From Clostridium sp. CF012 (GTDB lineage: Bacteria; Bacillota; Clostridia; Clostridiales; Clostridiaceae): DNA of 64,000 nucleotides. The DNA is taken from contig NZ_JAHLEF010000014.1 in assembly GCF_018861755.1 (NCBI RefSeq), positions 1 through 64,000 on the forward strand. Direction: 5' to 3'. A program made the position numbers and the translations under genes. Below, one piece after another: positions 1 through 9,825 of this stretch (the stretch's first letter is position 1; every line of letters starts with the position of its first letter). The notes beneath the pieces were generated by a model. The model was not told the DNA's origin. It worked only from the letters and a program-made list of their open reading frames with translations, and made no database searches.

Positions 1-20
1 TAAGTACCCTATAAAAGTTT

Positions 21-66
21 AAAAAAATACCCTAATATCAGAAAATATGATATTAGGGTATTTTTA
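21..66. terminator. Bidirectional intrinsic terminator
   Basis: A perfect 13-bp stem (28-40 with 48-60) is flanked by an A run on the left and a T run on the right, so it can end transcription from both sides. It lies downstream of lgt (minus strand) and of whatever enters from the left edge. Confidence 0.85.
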
Positions 67-150
67 AGGCTCTTTTTTTAGAATGTCCTTGACACAGGGT
101 CCACTTTATTACGTAGCCACTGATGCTTATTTTTATACTTCTCTCACATA

Positions 151-915
151 CTATAATTCTACTTTTTTATACCTAGATAAAATTAAAAATCCCACCCAGA
201 TTACAATTCCAGACAAACTCACTAGCTGAGCAATTCTTAAAGGTCCAAACATTAAGCTATCTGTTCTTAGACCCTCTATGAAAAATCTACCAATTGAATA
301 GAGTCCAATATATGAAAAGAATACAATACCAACTTTCTTATTTTTTCTTAAAAGAATCATAAGTATTATAAACACGGCGAAATCCCATAGTGATTCGTAT
401 AAGAAAGTAGGATGATAATATACTCCGTCTATATACATACCTTGCTGAATAAATTTCGGAAATTTCTTTATAAACTCATAGGATACAGGACCACCATGGG
501 CTTCAGAATTAAAAAAATTTCCCCATCTTCCTATCGCCTGAGCAATAATAATTGTTGGCGCCGCAACATCTGTCATCTTAAAGAAATTCATCTTCTTACG
601 CTTTGCAATTATATATGCGGTTACTAAGGCAAACAGAATTCCACCATGGATTGCAAGTCCGCCTCCTCTAATATTAAATATCTCTATTAAATTACTTCTA
701 TAATCATTGAACTCAAAAGCTACATAATATAGCCTTGCACCTATAATACCAATTGGTAGAGAAATAAGCACTACATCTAGAAGAGAGTCATAATTAACAT
801 CTCTATACTTACATGTATAACTTGCGAGTATTATAGCCAATGCCATTCCTACCCCTATAAATATTCCATACCACATTACACCAATTCCAAAAATATAAAA
901 CGCTACTGGGTTCAT
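151..915 (-). CDS. lgt: Prolipoprotein diacylglyceryl transferase Lgt
   Basis: This membrane enzyme moves a diacylglyceryl group from phosphatidylglycerol to the lipobox cysteine of prelipoproteins, the first step of lipoprotein maturation. The 254-residue length is normal. Several hydrophobic segments are visible, with the Lgt signature [15 protein letters not shown] near residue 130 and the conserved [10 protein letters not shown] loop near residue 83. The gene appears single, reading toward the terminator at the left edge. A probable substrate is encoded at 57170. Confidence 0.96.
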   Translation of the reverse strand: MNPVAFYIFGIGVMWYGIFIGVGMALAIILASYTCKYRDVNYDSLLDVVLISLPIGIIGARLYYVAFEFNDYRSNLIEIFNIRGGGLAIHGGILFALVTAYIIAKRKKMNFFKMTDVAAPTIIIAQAIGRWGNFFNSEAHGGPVSYEFIKKFPKFIQQGMYIDGVYYHPTFLYESLWDFAVFIILMILLRKNKKVGIVFFSYIGLYSIGRFFIEGLRTDSLMFGPLRIAQLVSLSGIVIWVGFLILSRYKKVEL

Positions 916-1179
916 ACCATCACTCCTAATATTATTATCACCTAAATACTTTTTAAATAAGCTTCTATTACCATCGCTGCAGACCCTAGTGCAATAATAT
1001 CTTAAATCTCTCTAGGATTTTAATCATATCCACTTCTATTTTCCCATAATTAGATTCTTAAGTAAAGTATATACACTTTTAGCCATTTTGCCAATAAGTT
1101 TATTTTTTCAAATATTATATTAAAAAATGAGAAGCTCAATATCGAGTTTCCCATCCCCCTTTGAATTTTTATTTGACTA

Positions 1180-1503
1180 TTATCTAGTTAGACTGTATCC
1201 CCAAGAACATATCCCTCTATTGAGATGATAAATATTTTTAAACGAACTATTTGCCAATGTATCCACTGCCCTTGGACTTCTTCCACCGGATGCGCAATAA
1301 ACAAGTACTGGCTTATCTTTGTATTTATCAAGTTCAGCAAGTTTCATAGGAAGAATCTGAACTGGAACAAGCTTTGCTCCTGGAATGTGACCACCATCGT
1401 ATTCTTCTCTAGTTCTTACATCTAAAATAATAAACTCCCTGTTTTCGCTTAAAAGTTTATGAGCCTCTTCTGCAGTAACATTTTTAATCTTAGAATTAAA
1501 CAT
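1180..1503 (-). CDS. Single-domain rhodanese
   Basis: A 107-residue rhodanese-fold protein; the family transfers sulfane sulfur from donors such as thiosulfate or persulfides to acceptors. The persulfide-forming cysteine is in the loop CASGGRS near residue 70, and the family motif ILDVRTREEYDGGHIPGA lies near residue 25. The ribosome site is GGAG just before the start. A 7-bp inverted repeat lies 58 bp upstream and may be an operator. It is monocistronic. The physiological acceptor cannot be read from sequence. Confidence 0.93.
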   Translation of the reverse strand: MFNSKIKNVTAEEAHKLLSENREFIILDVRTREEYDGGHIPGAKLVPVQILPMKLAELDKYKDKPVLVYCASGGRSPRAVDTLANSSFKNIYHLNRGICSWGYSLTR

Positions 1504-1560
1504 AATTTATACTCTCCTTTTTAGATATATTTATAATTTAAAACATTTTATTTTCATCTT

Positions 1561-1582
1561 TATATCGCAATATTACGATATA
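1561..1582. promoter_or_regulatory. Inverted repeat upstream of the rhodanese gene (putative operator)
   Basis: TATATCG and CGATATA are exact inverted copies separated by 8 bp, with a nearly symmetrical centre. The site sits 58-79 bp upstream of the rhodanese start. ArsR-type sulfur-sensing repressors are known to bind AT-rich palindromes like this before rhodanese genes, but no such regulator is encoded nearby, so the assignment is inference. Confidence 0.4.
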
Positions 1583-1625
1583 AAGATATGTTATCACATA
1601 TAAAATAAAAAGCAATAGATAAATT

Positions 1626-1660
1626 AAAAAAGTATGGTTTTATCTAATACCATACTTTTA
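1626..1660. terminator. Bidirectional intrinsic terminator
   Basis: An 11-bp stem (AAAAGTATGGT with its complement) has a short loop and T-rich flanks. It lies downstream of the signalling operon that ends at 1712 and upstream of the rhodanese gene. Confidence 0.7.
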
Positions 1661-1711
1661 TATTATAATTAACATTCATAATTTTTATACAATAAAGAGA
1701 TACCCTTTCTA

Positions 1712-2692
1712 TTATGAAACTACAATATTACGTCCATGGGATTTTGCTTTATATAAAGCCTTATCTGCATTATCAACAAATTCTTCCATTGAATTGAAAT
1801 GGCTTGGTATCATTGTTGCAACTCCTAAACTTAATGTAATATAAGGAGTAATATTAGAATAGTTATGGGTAATAGCTAGTGCTTCAATATTTTTTCTTAT
1901 ATCCTCAGCTACTATAGTTGCTCCATTCATATCGGTTTCTGGTAAAATTACAGCAAACTCCTCTCCACCATATCGTGCCACCATATCTAATGGGCGCTTT
2001 ACACTAGATGCCATAGTTTTTGCAACTTTAATAAGACTTTCATCCCCTTTTAAGTGCCCATAATTATCATTGTATGCTTTAAAATAATCAATATCTGCCA
2101 TTACTAAAGATATTGGTTTACCAGAGCGTATACTATTTTTCCAAGCTATTTCTAAATACTGATCAAAGTGTCGTCTGTTTGAAATACCAGTAAGGCCATC
2201 ACAAATTGATAGATTCTCCAATCTGAAATTATCAGCCCTAAGCTCTATCAATTCCTGAATCTTTAACTGGAGTAATCTAGACTGCTCTTCCACTAATTTC
2301 TTTTGACTATGTAACTCAATAAAAACTCTAACCTTAGACTGGAGTATTACTGGTTCAATAGGTTTAAAAAGATAGTCTACAGCCCCTACTTCGTAACCTT
2401 TAAAGATACATTTTTGTTCATTACTTATGGCAGTTACAAATATTACTGGTATATACCGTGTTCTACCGCTGCTTCTCATTAGCTCTGCGGTTTCAAATCC
2501 ATCCATGTCAGGCATTTGTACATCGAGAAGCACAAGTGCAAAATCATAATCAAGCATTAGGCTTAAGGCCTCATTTCCTGATGTTGCTTTAATAATATTG
2601 CAATTCATATTTTCAAGTAAATTTTCTAAAACAAACAAATTTTCTGGCCTATCATCTACAATCAATATATTAATATCATCTATTTGATTCAT
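1712..2692 (-). CDS. Response regulator with GGDEF diguanylate cyclase output
   Basis: The last gene of the signalling operon. Residues 8-125 form a receiver domain with the phospho-acceptor Asp in LVLLDVQMPDMDG. A helical linker near 130-165 leads to a GGDEF domain. The active-site loop is GGEEF near residue 240, so it should make c-di-GMP from two GTP. An RPLD motif just before it fits the allosteric inhibitory I-site. The start overlaps the end of cheB by 17 bp, indicating translational coupling. The likely input is the upstream hybrid kinase. Confidence 0.93.
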   Translation of the reverse strand: MNQIDDINILIVDDRPENLFVLENLLENMNCNIIKATSGNEALSLMLDYDFALVLLDVQMPDMDGFETAELMRSSGRTRYIPVIFVTAISNEQKCIFKGYEVGAVDYLFKPIEPVILQSKVRVFIELHSQKKLVEEQSRLLQLKIQELIELRADNFRLENLSICDGLTGISNRRHFDQYLEIAWKNSIRSGKPISLVMADIDYFKAYNDNYGHLKGDESLIKVAKTMASSVKRPLDMVARYGGEEFAVILPETDMNGATIVAEDIRKNIEALAITHNYSNITPYITLSLGVATMIPSHFNSMEEFVDNADKALYKAKSHGRNIVVS

Positions 2693-3260
2693 TTTTTCCC
2701 CCTACTAGTTCAACAAGTTTACTACTAATTTCTCTAAGGTCAAGTATATAATCAACTTTGGTCATGGCTATTGCATTCATTGGCATTGAATTTATTTCTG
2801 CTGTTTTTGGATCTTGAACTATAGTTAGCCCGCCCAATTCCTTTATCCTTTTAAGTCCCATGCCACCATCACCATTTGCACCAGTAAGAATTACTCCTAT
2901 AAGCCCATTCCCATATACATTTGCTGCTGTCTCAAAAAGTACATCTATAGAAGGTCTAGCATAATTCACCTTTGGTTCAACTGTAAGAGATAGTGTTTCA
3001 TCTTTTTCTACCAATAAGTGATAATTAGGCGGAGCAACATAGACATTTCCAGAGTGTATTTTTTGCTTTTCCTCAGCTTCCACTACATTTATTTTACATA
3101 TTCCATTAAGATGCGTAACCATATAATTATTAGAACGTGCACTCAAATGCTGAACTATTAAAATTGGGGCATTAAATTCTTCTTTTAGGCCCATAAGTAG
3201 CGTGCTAATTGCATCAAACCCTCCTGCAGACGCCCCTATAACTACAGCCTTAAACTTCAT
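2676..3260 (-). CDS. cheB: CheB-type protein-glutamate methylesterase (catalytic domain only)
   Basis: It removes methyl groups from methylated glutamates. Only the esterase domain is present (about 194 residues), without the receiver domain of classical CheB. The catalytic serine is in GASAGG at the N-terminus, histidine in QHLS, and aspartate in GANGDGGMG. The ATG chosen here, nine bases inside the longest frame, has AGGAG eight bases upstream. Stand-alone CheB next to CheR and a hybrid kinase is a known arrangement in non-motility chemosensory modules. Confidence 0.92.
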   Translation of the reverse strand: MKFKAVVIGASAGGFDAISTLLMGLKEEFNAPILIVQHLSARSNNYMVTHLNGICKINVVEAEEKQKIHSGNVYVAPPNYHLLVEKDETLSLTVEPKVNYARPSIDVLFETAANVYGNGLIGVILTGANGDGGMGLKRIKELGGLTIVQDPKTAEINSMPMNAIAMTKVDYILDLREISSKLVELVGGKNESNR

Positions 3261-3284
3261 TTCACCCACTCCTATTCCATAAAT

Positions 3285-4133
3285 CTAAAGATAATATTTT
3301 TTACGATAAATTTTTTCACTGCTAATAAATTCTTCAAAGCTATCTAAGCTAGTTGAAAATTTAATGCTTTCCTTTGATCCCAAACAAAGAAAACAACCAT
3401 TAGATAGACTATCTGAAAATAGTTTTATTACATTACTTTGCAGCTTCTTATTAAAATATATCATAACATTTCTGCAAATAATAACATGCATTTCACCAAA
3501 AACTCCATCTGTTACTAAGTTATGCTCCGCAAAAGTAATCTTCTTTTTAAGTGATGGTTCAAATATTACGGAGTTATATTGTGCTATATAATAATCTGAA
3601 AATGAACATTGCCCTCCCGCTTGCTGATAATTGTAAGTATACTCTTTAATATCATCAATATTATAAATTCCCTCTTTTGCCTTTTGTAAGGCTACTTTAT
3701 TAAAATCCGTAGCATAAATTTGTGACCTATCATATAACCCCTCTTCTTTTAGTAAAATAGCCATTGAATATATTTCTTCACCGGTAGAACACCCTGCATG
3801 CCATATTTTTATAAAGGGATATGTTTTTAGTATAGGGATAACCTCTTTTCTGAAAGCTCTGTAAAAGGATGGATCCCTAAACATTTCCGTTACATTGATA
3901 GAAAAATCTGATAATACCAAATTAAAGAACTCCACATCATAAAGGATTTTATGCTGCATCTCGCTAATACTATCAATTCCAGCTAAAGACATTCTATAGT
4001 GAATCCTACGCTCCATATGAGCATTTGAATAATTCCTGAAATCATATCCATATTTCATATTTATAGCTTCTAGTAGAAGCTGAATCTCTATTTCTTCATT
4101 TGCAATTTTCTCATCTGTTTCACTTTGTATCAT
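3285..4133 (-). CDS. cheR: CheR-type protein-glutamate O-methyltransferase
   Basis: An S-adenosylmethionine-dependent methyltransferase of the CheR family. The N-terminal helical domain covers residues 10-75 and the Rossmann domain 80-275. The SAM-binding motif IWHAGCSTGEEIYS lies near residue 110, and the conserved IICRNVMIYF appears late in the protein. The start ATG overlaps the kinase stop as ATGA, so translation is coupled. With cheB and the kinase it forms one operon. No methyl-accepting chemoreceptor is encoded in the window, so the substrate may be the kinase itself. Confidence 0.93.
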   Translation of the reverse strand: MIQSETDEKIANEEIEIQLLLEAINMKYGYDFRNYSNAHMERRIHYRMSLAGIDSISEMQHKILYDVEFFNLVLSDFSINVTEMFRDPSFYRAFRKEVIPILKTYPFIKIWHAGCSTGEEIYSMAILLKEEGLYDRSQIYATDFNKVALQKAKEGIYNIDDIKEYTYNYQQAGGQCSFSDYYIAQYNSVIFEPSLKKKITFAEHNLVTDGVFGEMHVIICRNVMIYFNKKLQSNVIKLFSDSLSNGCFLCLGSKESIKFSTSLDSFEEFISSEKIYRKKYYL

Positions 4134-7100
4134 TTGTATAACCACACCCTTAAAAGTGAAATAAGCTTATCCATATCTATTGGCTTTGTTAAATAATCAT
4201 CTGCTCCAGCATCAATACATTTTTGTTTGTCATCTTTCATAGCTTTTGCTGTTATTGCAAGGATTGGCGTTTTATGAAACCCTTCTTGTTTTCTAATTGC
4301 ACGTATTGCTGTGTATCCGTCCATGTCAGGCATCATAATATCCATTAAAATTAAATCTATATCTAAATTTTCATAAAGCTTTTTAATAGCCTCTTCTCCA
4401 TTACGTCCTACAACAACTTTTATACCCTTTTCTTCTAGCACACTGGTAAGCGCAAATATATTTCTCATATCATCATCAACCACAAGAATTTTTTTATTGT
4501 TTAATGCATCTTCCTTTTCATGTTGGGTTTTTATAACTTTAATTTTCTTTTCCTCTATTTTTGAATCTAAATCATGAAGAAATAGACTTACTTCAGAAAC
4601 AAGCCTTTCCGCAGAGCGTGTTCCTTTAATAATAATACTTTGAGCATATTTCTGCAGTTCTAATTCATCCTGCCACGAAAGTTCATTTTCTGTATAAATT
4701 ATAATTTGCAAATTCTCTATACTTTCCTTATCTAACTTAGCTAGGAGCTGAAAACCAGATATATCTTTACTCTTTAAATCCATTATCAAGCAATCAAATA
4801 ATTCAGTCTTTAGTATATTATATGCTTCTATTCCGCTATCTAATAATGTTATCTGAAAACCTTTTTCACTTAAGACCTTTACTATATTTCCACCATCAGC
4901 TTTATTCTCATCTACAATAAGAACCTTTTTAAGGGGCTTTGAAATACTATTTTGAATTTCCATAAATACCACATCAAGACTCTCTACACTTACTGGTTTT
5001 TTAAGATACCCTAAAACACTGTTCACTTTTTCTTTGGAATTATAATGGTCTCCCCCAGAGATTACATGTACAGTTATATTTTTAGTTTCACTATTCCCCT
5101 TAAGCTTTTCAACAACTTTCCAACCACTGATATCAGGAAGCCCTATATCTAGTAAAATAGCATCCGGTTTGTATTTCATTGCAAGATCTATTCCTGTTAA
5201 GCCGTTTTCAGCAATTAAACACTTATAACCCTTTTCATGAGCAAGTTCCACTAGAATACTGGCAAATTTTTTATCATCTTCAATGATAAGTATATATTTT
5301 TCAAATGCATTTATAATACGTCTATCATCTATATTTTTAGTTTCTATTACTTCATTATTTTCTATTATGTTTTCTATTATATTTTCTTCTACTTGCCAAG
5401 TATTTGTGCCTTTTTCAATATCCACTGCTAATAATTTCCCTTTCTCTGCCTGGTATGGGAGTATTAACGTAAATGTACTTCCCTTTTCCACCTCACTAAC
5501 TAGATGAATTGACCCTCCAAGAAGTCCTGCTAATTCCTTTGAAATTGAAAGTCCCAGACCAGTACCTCCATACTTTCTGCTGGTGGTGCCGTCAGATTGT
5601 TTGAATGCTTCAAATATAAGAGCCTGCTTGTCGTGGGGCACTCCAATTCCAGTATCAGTTATAGATATTCCTATAAACTTCTCGGTTTTACCCTGAAAGT
5701 TTAAAATACCATGCTCTTTAATAGAATGGACCGACATAGTTATTCCACCATTACTAGTAAATTTTATTGCATTAGAAAGTAAATTGTTTAATATTTGTTG
5801 CACTCTCTGCATATCAGATAAAATATTTTTTGGCAAACCATCTTGAATTTCGACTTTAAAATAGAGCCCCTTTTGCGCTGCTACTGGTCTAAATAAGCTA
5901 TCTACATAGCCCTCTAATTCTGTGAAAAATATTTTTTCAAAATTAACTTCCATCTTTCCTGCTTCCACCTTAGATAAATCTAGAATATCATTAATAAGCT
6001 TTAATAAATCTCCCCCAGATGAATGTATGGTTTTTGCAAATTCCAACTGCTTAGCACTTAAGGATACTGCATCTTTGTTTCCAGCAAGCATCTGTGAAAG
6101 AACCAATATACTATTTAATGGAGTTCGAAGTTCATGAGACATATTTGCTAAAAATTCAGATTTATATTTACTTGTAATTTCAAGTGCCTTAGCCTTCTCT
6201 TCAAGTGCTTCATTTACTACACTTAGTTCTTGCTGTTGTTTTTTTAGATGTGCCTCTGATTTCTTTAGAGATTTAGTATGTTCCTCTAATTCCTCATTAT
6301 TTTGTCTAAGCTCCTCTTGTTGAGACTGCAATTCTTCTGACTGCACCATAGTTTTATGTAGTAGTTCCTTCATTTTAAGTCTTACCTCTGCAGAATGTAT
6401 GGTAATAGCAATACTAGAACTTATTTGCTTTATAAATTTTAATTGCATCTCAGTAAATTCATTGAATGATCCCAATTCAATAATTCCTAAAACTTCATTT
6501 TCATATATAAATGGTGTAACTAAAATATTTCTAGGAACAGAAGCGCCTAATCCAGATGCTATTTTAATATAATAATCAGGAACATTCGTAATGACGATGG
6601 TTCGCTTTTCCAAAGCAGCTTGTCCTATAATTCCTTCACCGAGTTTAATCTCCTTTGATAAATTTTCTGGTGGATTATAAGCATAACTTCCAAAAAAATT
6701 AAAAGTATCATCCTTTGTCTTGACGTATACTACACCAATTTGTGCATTTATATATTTAGCGATATAAGTAATTATATTTGTGGATAGTGGTACTAGATCT
6801 TGCTCTCCTCGAATTTTTTCACTTAATTCGGCCTCGCCTGTTTTTAGCCAGCTCTGATTTTTATTATCTAGAATCATTTCTGTAAGCTTAGTCATAAAGG
6901 TATTAAAATATCTAGACATATCCCCTAACTCATCATTGGAACTTACCATTAATCTAACCTCTAAATCTGCATCTCCCTCTGATATTTCTTTAAAGGTATT
7001 TGTTACTGTCACAATTGGATTCACAATCATTCTAACTAACAAAATTGATATAATAACTGTTAGTAGTGTAACTAACACCCCTCCCACAAAAAGTAGGATG

Positions 7101-7675
7101 ACAGTTTGTTTTTCCATTTTAAGAAGATTGTTATTCCGTGTCTTAAGCAAATCTTGCTCCTCGTTAATTATATCCTGGATTATTTTACGTGAATTATCCA
7201 TCTGTTGTTTACCTTTTCCAGATTGAGCAATAACTATTAAATCTTCAATTTTAGCCTCACCAATATTTACCTTACGCCTAAATTCTACTATTTGGCTAGA
7301 CACCCATTGTAACCAGATTTCATGTGAATTATTAAGACTATCCAACCTATCCTGTTGACGATAATTATCTGTTGTTAGCTGTTTAAGATTACTATATTGA
7401 CTCTTATAGTCAATTTTCCCCTGATTAAAAGGTTCCAAGAATTCTTCTTTCCCCGTAAATGCAAATCCCCTTGACCCTGTCTCCATATTTATTAGACTAA
7501 TAAGTATAGTGTCTGACGCTCTTATTACATTATATGTGTGAAGGTTAAGATCCACATTCGCACTTTGTTTAGTAAAATTAATATAAGCATATCCAAGTAC
7601 TGACAACATTAAAACGGTTATAAGTCCAAACCCTAAGAGCATCTTTTGACCTATTTTCATCTTCTTTAAAAGCAC
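4130..7675 (-). CDS. Large hybrid sensor histidine kinase (CHASE3-HAMP-GAF-HisKA-HATPase-REC3)
   Basis: An 1181-residue membrane kinase. A first transmembrane segment near 13-33 precedes an extracytoplasmic CHASE3-like helical domain (about 40-175). A second segment near 192-215 is followed by HAMP and GAF domains (about 295-430), then a long Glu/Gln-rich coiled coil. The H-box SHELRTPLNSIL is near residue 513 and the N-box near 633. Three receiver domains follow (about 790-905, 915-1030, 1065-1178). The first and third keep the phospho-Asp. The second has LIMDLKSKD and looks divergent. The start is GTG with GGGGGAG upstream. It heads the operon with CheR, CheB and a cyclase. Confidence 0.92.
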   Translation of the reverse strand: MLLKKMKIGQKMLLGFGLITVLMLSVLGYAYINFTKQSANVDLNLHTYNVIRASDTILISLINMETGSRGFAFTGKEEFLEPFNQGKIDYKSQYSNLKQLTTDNYRQQDRLDSLNNSHEIWLQWVSSQIVEFRRKVNIGEAKIEDLIVIAQSGKGKQQMDNSRKIIQDIINEEQDLLKTRNNNLLKMEKQTVILLFVGGVLVTLLTVIISILLVRMIVNPIVTVTNTFKEISEGDADLEVRLMVSSNDELGDMSRYFNTFMTKLTEMILDNKNQSWLKTGEAELSEKIRGEQDLVPLSTNIITYIAKYINAQIGVVYVKTKDDTFNFFGSYAYNPPENLSKEIKLGEGIIGQAALEKRTIVITNVPDYYIKIASGLGASVPRNILVTPFIYENEVLGIIELGSFNEFTEMQLKFIKQISSSIAITIHSAEVRLKMKELLHKTMVQSEELQSQQEELRQNNEELEEHTKSLKKSEAHLKKQQQELSVVNEALEEKAKALEITSKYKSEFLANMSHELRTPLNSILVLSQMLAGNKDAVSLSAKQLEFAKTIHSSGGDLLKLINDILDLSKVEAGKMEVNFEKIFFTELEGYVDSLFRPVAAQKGLYFKVEIQDGLPKNILSDMQRVQQILNNLLSNAIKFTSNGGITMSVHSIKEHGILNFQGKTEKFIGISITDTGIGVPHDKQALIFEAFKQSDGTTSRKYGGTGLGLSISKELAGLLGGSIHLVSEVEKGSTFTLILPYQAEKGKLLAVDIEKGTNTWQVEENIIENIIENNEVIETKNIDDRRIINAFEKYILIIEDDKKFASILVELAHEKGYKCLIAENGLTGIDLAMKYKPDAILLDIGLPDISGWKVVEKLKGNSETKNITVHVISGGDHYNSKEKVNSVLGYLKKPVSVESLDVVFMEIQNSISKPLKKVLIVDENKADGGNIVKVLSEKGFQITLLDSGIEAYNILKTELFDCLIMDLKSKDISGFQLLAKLDKESIENLQIIIYTENELSWQDELELQKYAQSIIIKGTRSAERLVSEVSLFLHDLDSKIEEKKIKVIKTQHEKEDALNNKKILVVDDDMRNIFALTSVLEEKGIKVVVGRNGEEAIKKLYENLDIDLILMDIMMPDMDGYTAIRAIRKQEGFHKTPILAITAKAMKDDKQKCIDAGADDYLTKPIDMDKLISLLRVWLYK

Positions 7676-7853
7676 CTTTTCTCCCCCTTTAGCTAATGAA
7701 TTACTACTAATAAAGTACCTTAAATTGACGAATTTTGCCGAATTTTGTAATTTAACCGTATTATATCATAGCATTTGCTTAGATACAATGAACTTCAGCC
7801 TCTAGCAAAATCATAGAAATACCACTGGTGGAACAATAAAAATGATTGTAATA

Positions 7854-8771
7854 CTATTTTACTACAGCTTCCATTACATAAATAATTCCCACCTCTGCAT
7901 CCATTTTAACCCTTGCGCCAATTGGAAGAGTTAGTTTAGGATAGTCATGCCCTGAGCAAAACCCTGAAAACATAGGGATGCCTAAGTTGTATAAGCGATC
8001 CTTAAAAACTTCTTCTAAGGTGAGGCTTCTTTCATAGTGAGGTAAGTCACACCCATTAAATTGACCTAAAATAATTCCCTTGCATTGCTGAAGTTTTTTA
8101 GCTAATAGGAGTTGTGTCAGCATTCTATCAATTTTATAAGGTTCCTCACCAATCTCCTCTATAAAGAGTATTTTATCTTTCATATCAATTACATAGGGTG
8201 TTCCAAGTGAATTGCATATTAAGGAAAGGTTACCACCTATAAGATTACCCTCAGCAATACCGCGTGTAATACAGTGAGTAGTAAATCCAGCTGGGTTTTT
8301 AATAGCATAGGGTTTATACCCTTCCATAAAAGTGAACATAAAACTTTTAAAAGTTTCAATATCTTCTAGATTAGAACTACCCATGGGACTATGAAAGGTA
8401 GTAAGTTCACATTTTTCATAAAATGAATTTAGAAAAACCGTTATGTCACTAAAACCTGCAAATATCTTTGGATGTTTTTTTATCACATCAAAATCTAGAT
8501 AGGGAAGTATTCTACTTGAGCCATATCCGCCTCTTATACAGAGTATCATATCTACTTCTTGGTCTTTAAACATTTCCATAACATCTGCTGCCCTGTCCTT
8601 ATCCTTGCCAGCGAGATAACCCCAATTATCATATAAATGGGTTCCCTCTTTTATATTAAAGCCTTGATTTTTTAGAAATAAAATACCTTTTTGAATTGCT
8701 TCAATATTTTCTGGACTAGCAGGAGAAATAATCCCTATGGTATCTCCTAAACATAATCTTTTTCCAATCAT
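7854..8771 (-). CDS. Muramoyltetrapeptide LD-carboxypeptidase (peptidase S66)
   Basis: About 305 residues. The family cleaves the terminal D-alanine from tetrapeptide stems during peptidoglycan recycling; some members give microcin C resistance. The catalytic serine lies in RGGYGSSRILPYLD, and conserved LIGGNLSLI and FIEEIGEEPYKIDRML blocks follow. The histidine of the catalytic set is probably in GHDYPKLTLPIG near the C-terminus. The ATG six codons inside the longest frame has GAAGGAAG seven bases upstream and is preferred. Monocistronic. Confidence 0.92.
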   Translation of the reverse strand: MIGKRLCLGDTIGIISPASPENIEAIQKGILFLKNQGFNIKEGTHLYDNWGYLAGKDKDRAADVMEMFKDQEVDMILCIRGGYGSSRILPYLDFDVIKKHPKIFAGFSDITVFLNSFYEKCELTTFHSPMGSSNLEDIETFKSFMFTFMEGYKPYAIKNPAGFTTHCITRGIAEGNLIGGNLSLICNSLGTPYVIDMKDKILFIEEIGEEPYKIDRMLTQLLLAKKLQQCKGIILGQFNGCDLPHYERSLTLEEVFKDRLYNLGIPMFSGFCSGHDYPKLTLPIGARVKMDAEVGIIYVMEAVVK

Positions 8772-8975
8772 CAATAACACTTCCTTCAATTAATTATATT
8801 TTTTAGTTAATCATCTTTAAGGCTTGCCTTTAAATGGTTTCTAAAATCGTTAGTAGAAAATTTTCATTAATTAACATATTAAACTCTCCAATCAAAGGAT
8901 AGGTAATCCTAATACTTAATTTTATCATAAAATAAGGATATTAATAAGACCCAATTTTGAGGGAAACGCATGCAA

Positions 8976-9007
8976 AAGGGACTCTAGCAGACATTGCTAG
9001 AGCCCTT
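8976..9007 (-). terminator. Intrinsic terminator of the 9014 gene
   Basis: AAGGGCTCTAGCA pairs with TGCTAGAG-CCCTT around a 5-base loop; reading on the minus strand the stem is followed by TTTT. It lies immediately after the GNAT gene stop codon. Confidence 0.8.
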
Positions 9008-9013
9008 AAAAAT

Positions 9014-9790
9014 TTAACTTAAATCAAAGAATAGTTCTGTCTTTTCTCCGGCTTTCTTAAAGCCACATTTTTCATACATCTCTTTTGCAGTACCACAACT
9101 ATCAGTTATAAGATAAACAAATTCAACACAATTCTCTTTTGCCTCTTCTAATAGGTATTTCAATACAGAAGTGCCAAACCCTTTTCTTTGATAGCTTTTC
9201 AATATATCAAAATCCTCTATTTTAGCAATATCATTATTCAACATAAATTCACAGTTTCCAATAGATATACCATTATATGTACAAACATATAAATCTAAAT
9301 TGGAAGTTAGTTCTTTATATACCTCTGATTTTCTATATATTCTTTTCCTTGCAAATTCAGTACCCATAGCTGATTCATTTGCTAAAATATCGACTTCTAT
9401 GCCCTCTTTTAATATTTGTTCTGATGAGGCCCTCTTTATTATGCACCCTTCATTTCCAACTAAATAATCATTCATTTTGGGATCAATATACATGTAATCA
9501 TATTTGGTTACCTCAGGAACTACAGGCAAATTATTAATAAAATTATCCTCGATAGAAAAATTAAACTCTATTCTTAAAAAATTTGCATTTTCATCCTTTC
9601 TTTTTTCTAACTCATCAAAAATTATTTTTCTAAACTTATCTCTACAAACACTGTTTTTGATAAGTGTAAAATTGTGCATATACATTCCCTGTAAATTCTT
9701 ATCATAAAACCTTATAATCTCATCATCTTCATAACTTTCGGTGAATTTTTTTATGTATACTATTTCAGTACTTGAAAATTCACTAAACAT
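9014..9790 (-). CDS. GNAT-family N-acetyltransferase
   Basis: A 258-residue protein whose C-terminal half (about 165-258) has the acetyl-CoA binding motif A: KSYQRKGFGTSVLKYLLEEA matches the R/Q-x-x-G-x-G/A pattern, followed by VYLITDSCGTAKEMYEKCGFKK, a normal GNAT motif B. The N-terminal 150 residues are not recognised. The ATG has TAGGAGC eight bases upstream. It ends at a clear hairpin terminator and shares an orientation with cutC upstream, 35 bp away, so the two are probably co-transcribed. Substrate unknown. Confidence 0.85.
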   Translation of the reverse strand: MFSEFSSTEIVYIKKFTESYEDDEIIRFYDKNLQGMYMHNFTLIKNSVCRDKFRKIIFDELEKRKDENANFLRIEFNFSIEDNFINNLPVVPEVTKYDYMYIDPKMNDYLVGNEGCIIKRASSEQILKEGIEVDILANESAMGTEFARKRIYRKSEVYKELTSNLDLYVCTYNGISIGNCEFMLNNDIAKIEDFDILKSYQRKGFGTSVLKYLLEEAKENCVEFVYLITDSCGTAKEMYEKCGFKKAGEKTELFFDLS

Positions 9791-9825
9791 ATTTACCAGC
9801 TCCTATCATTCTAAATTTTCCCATC

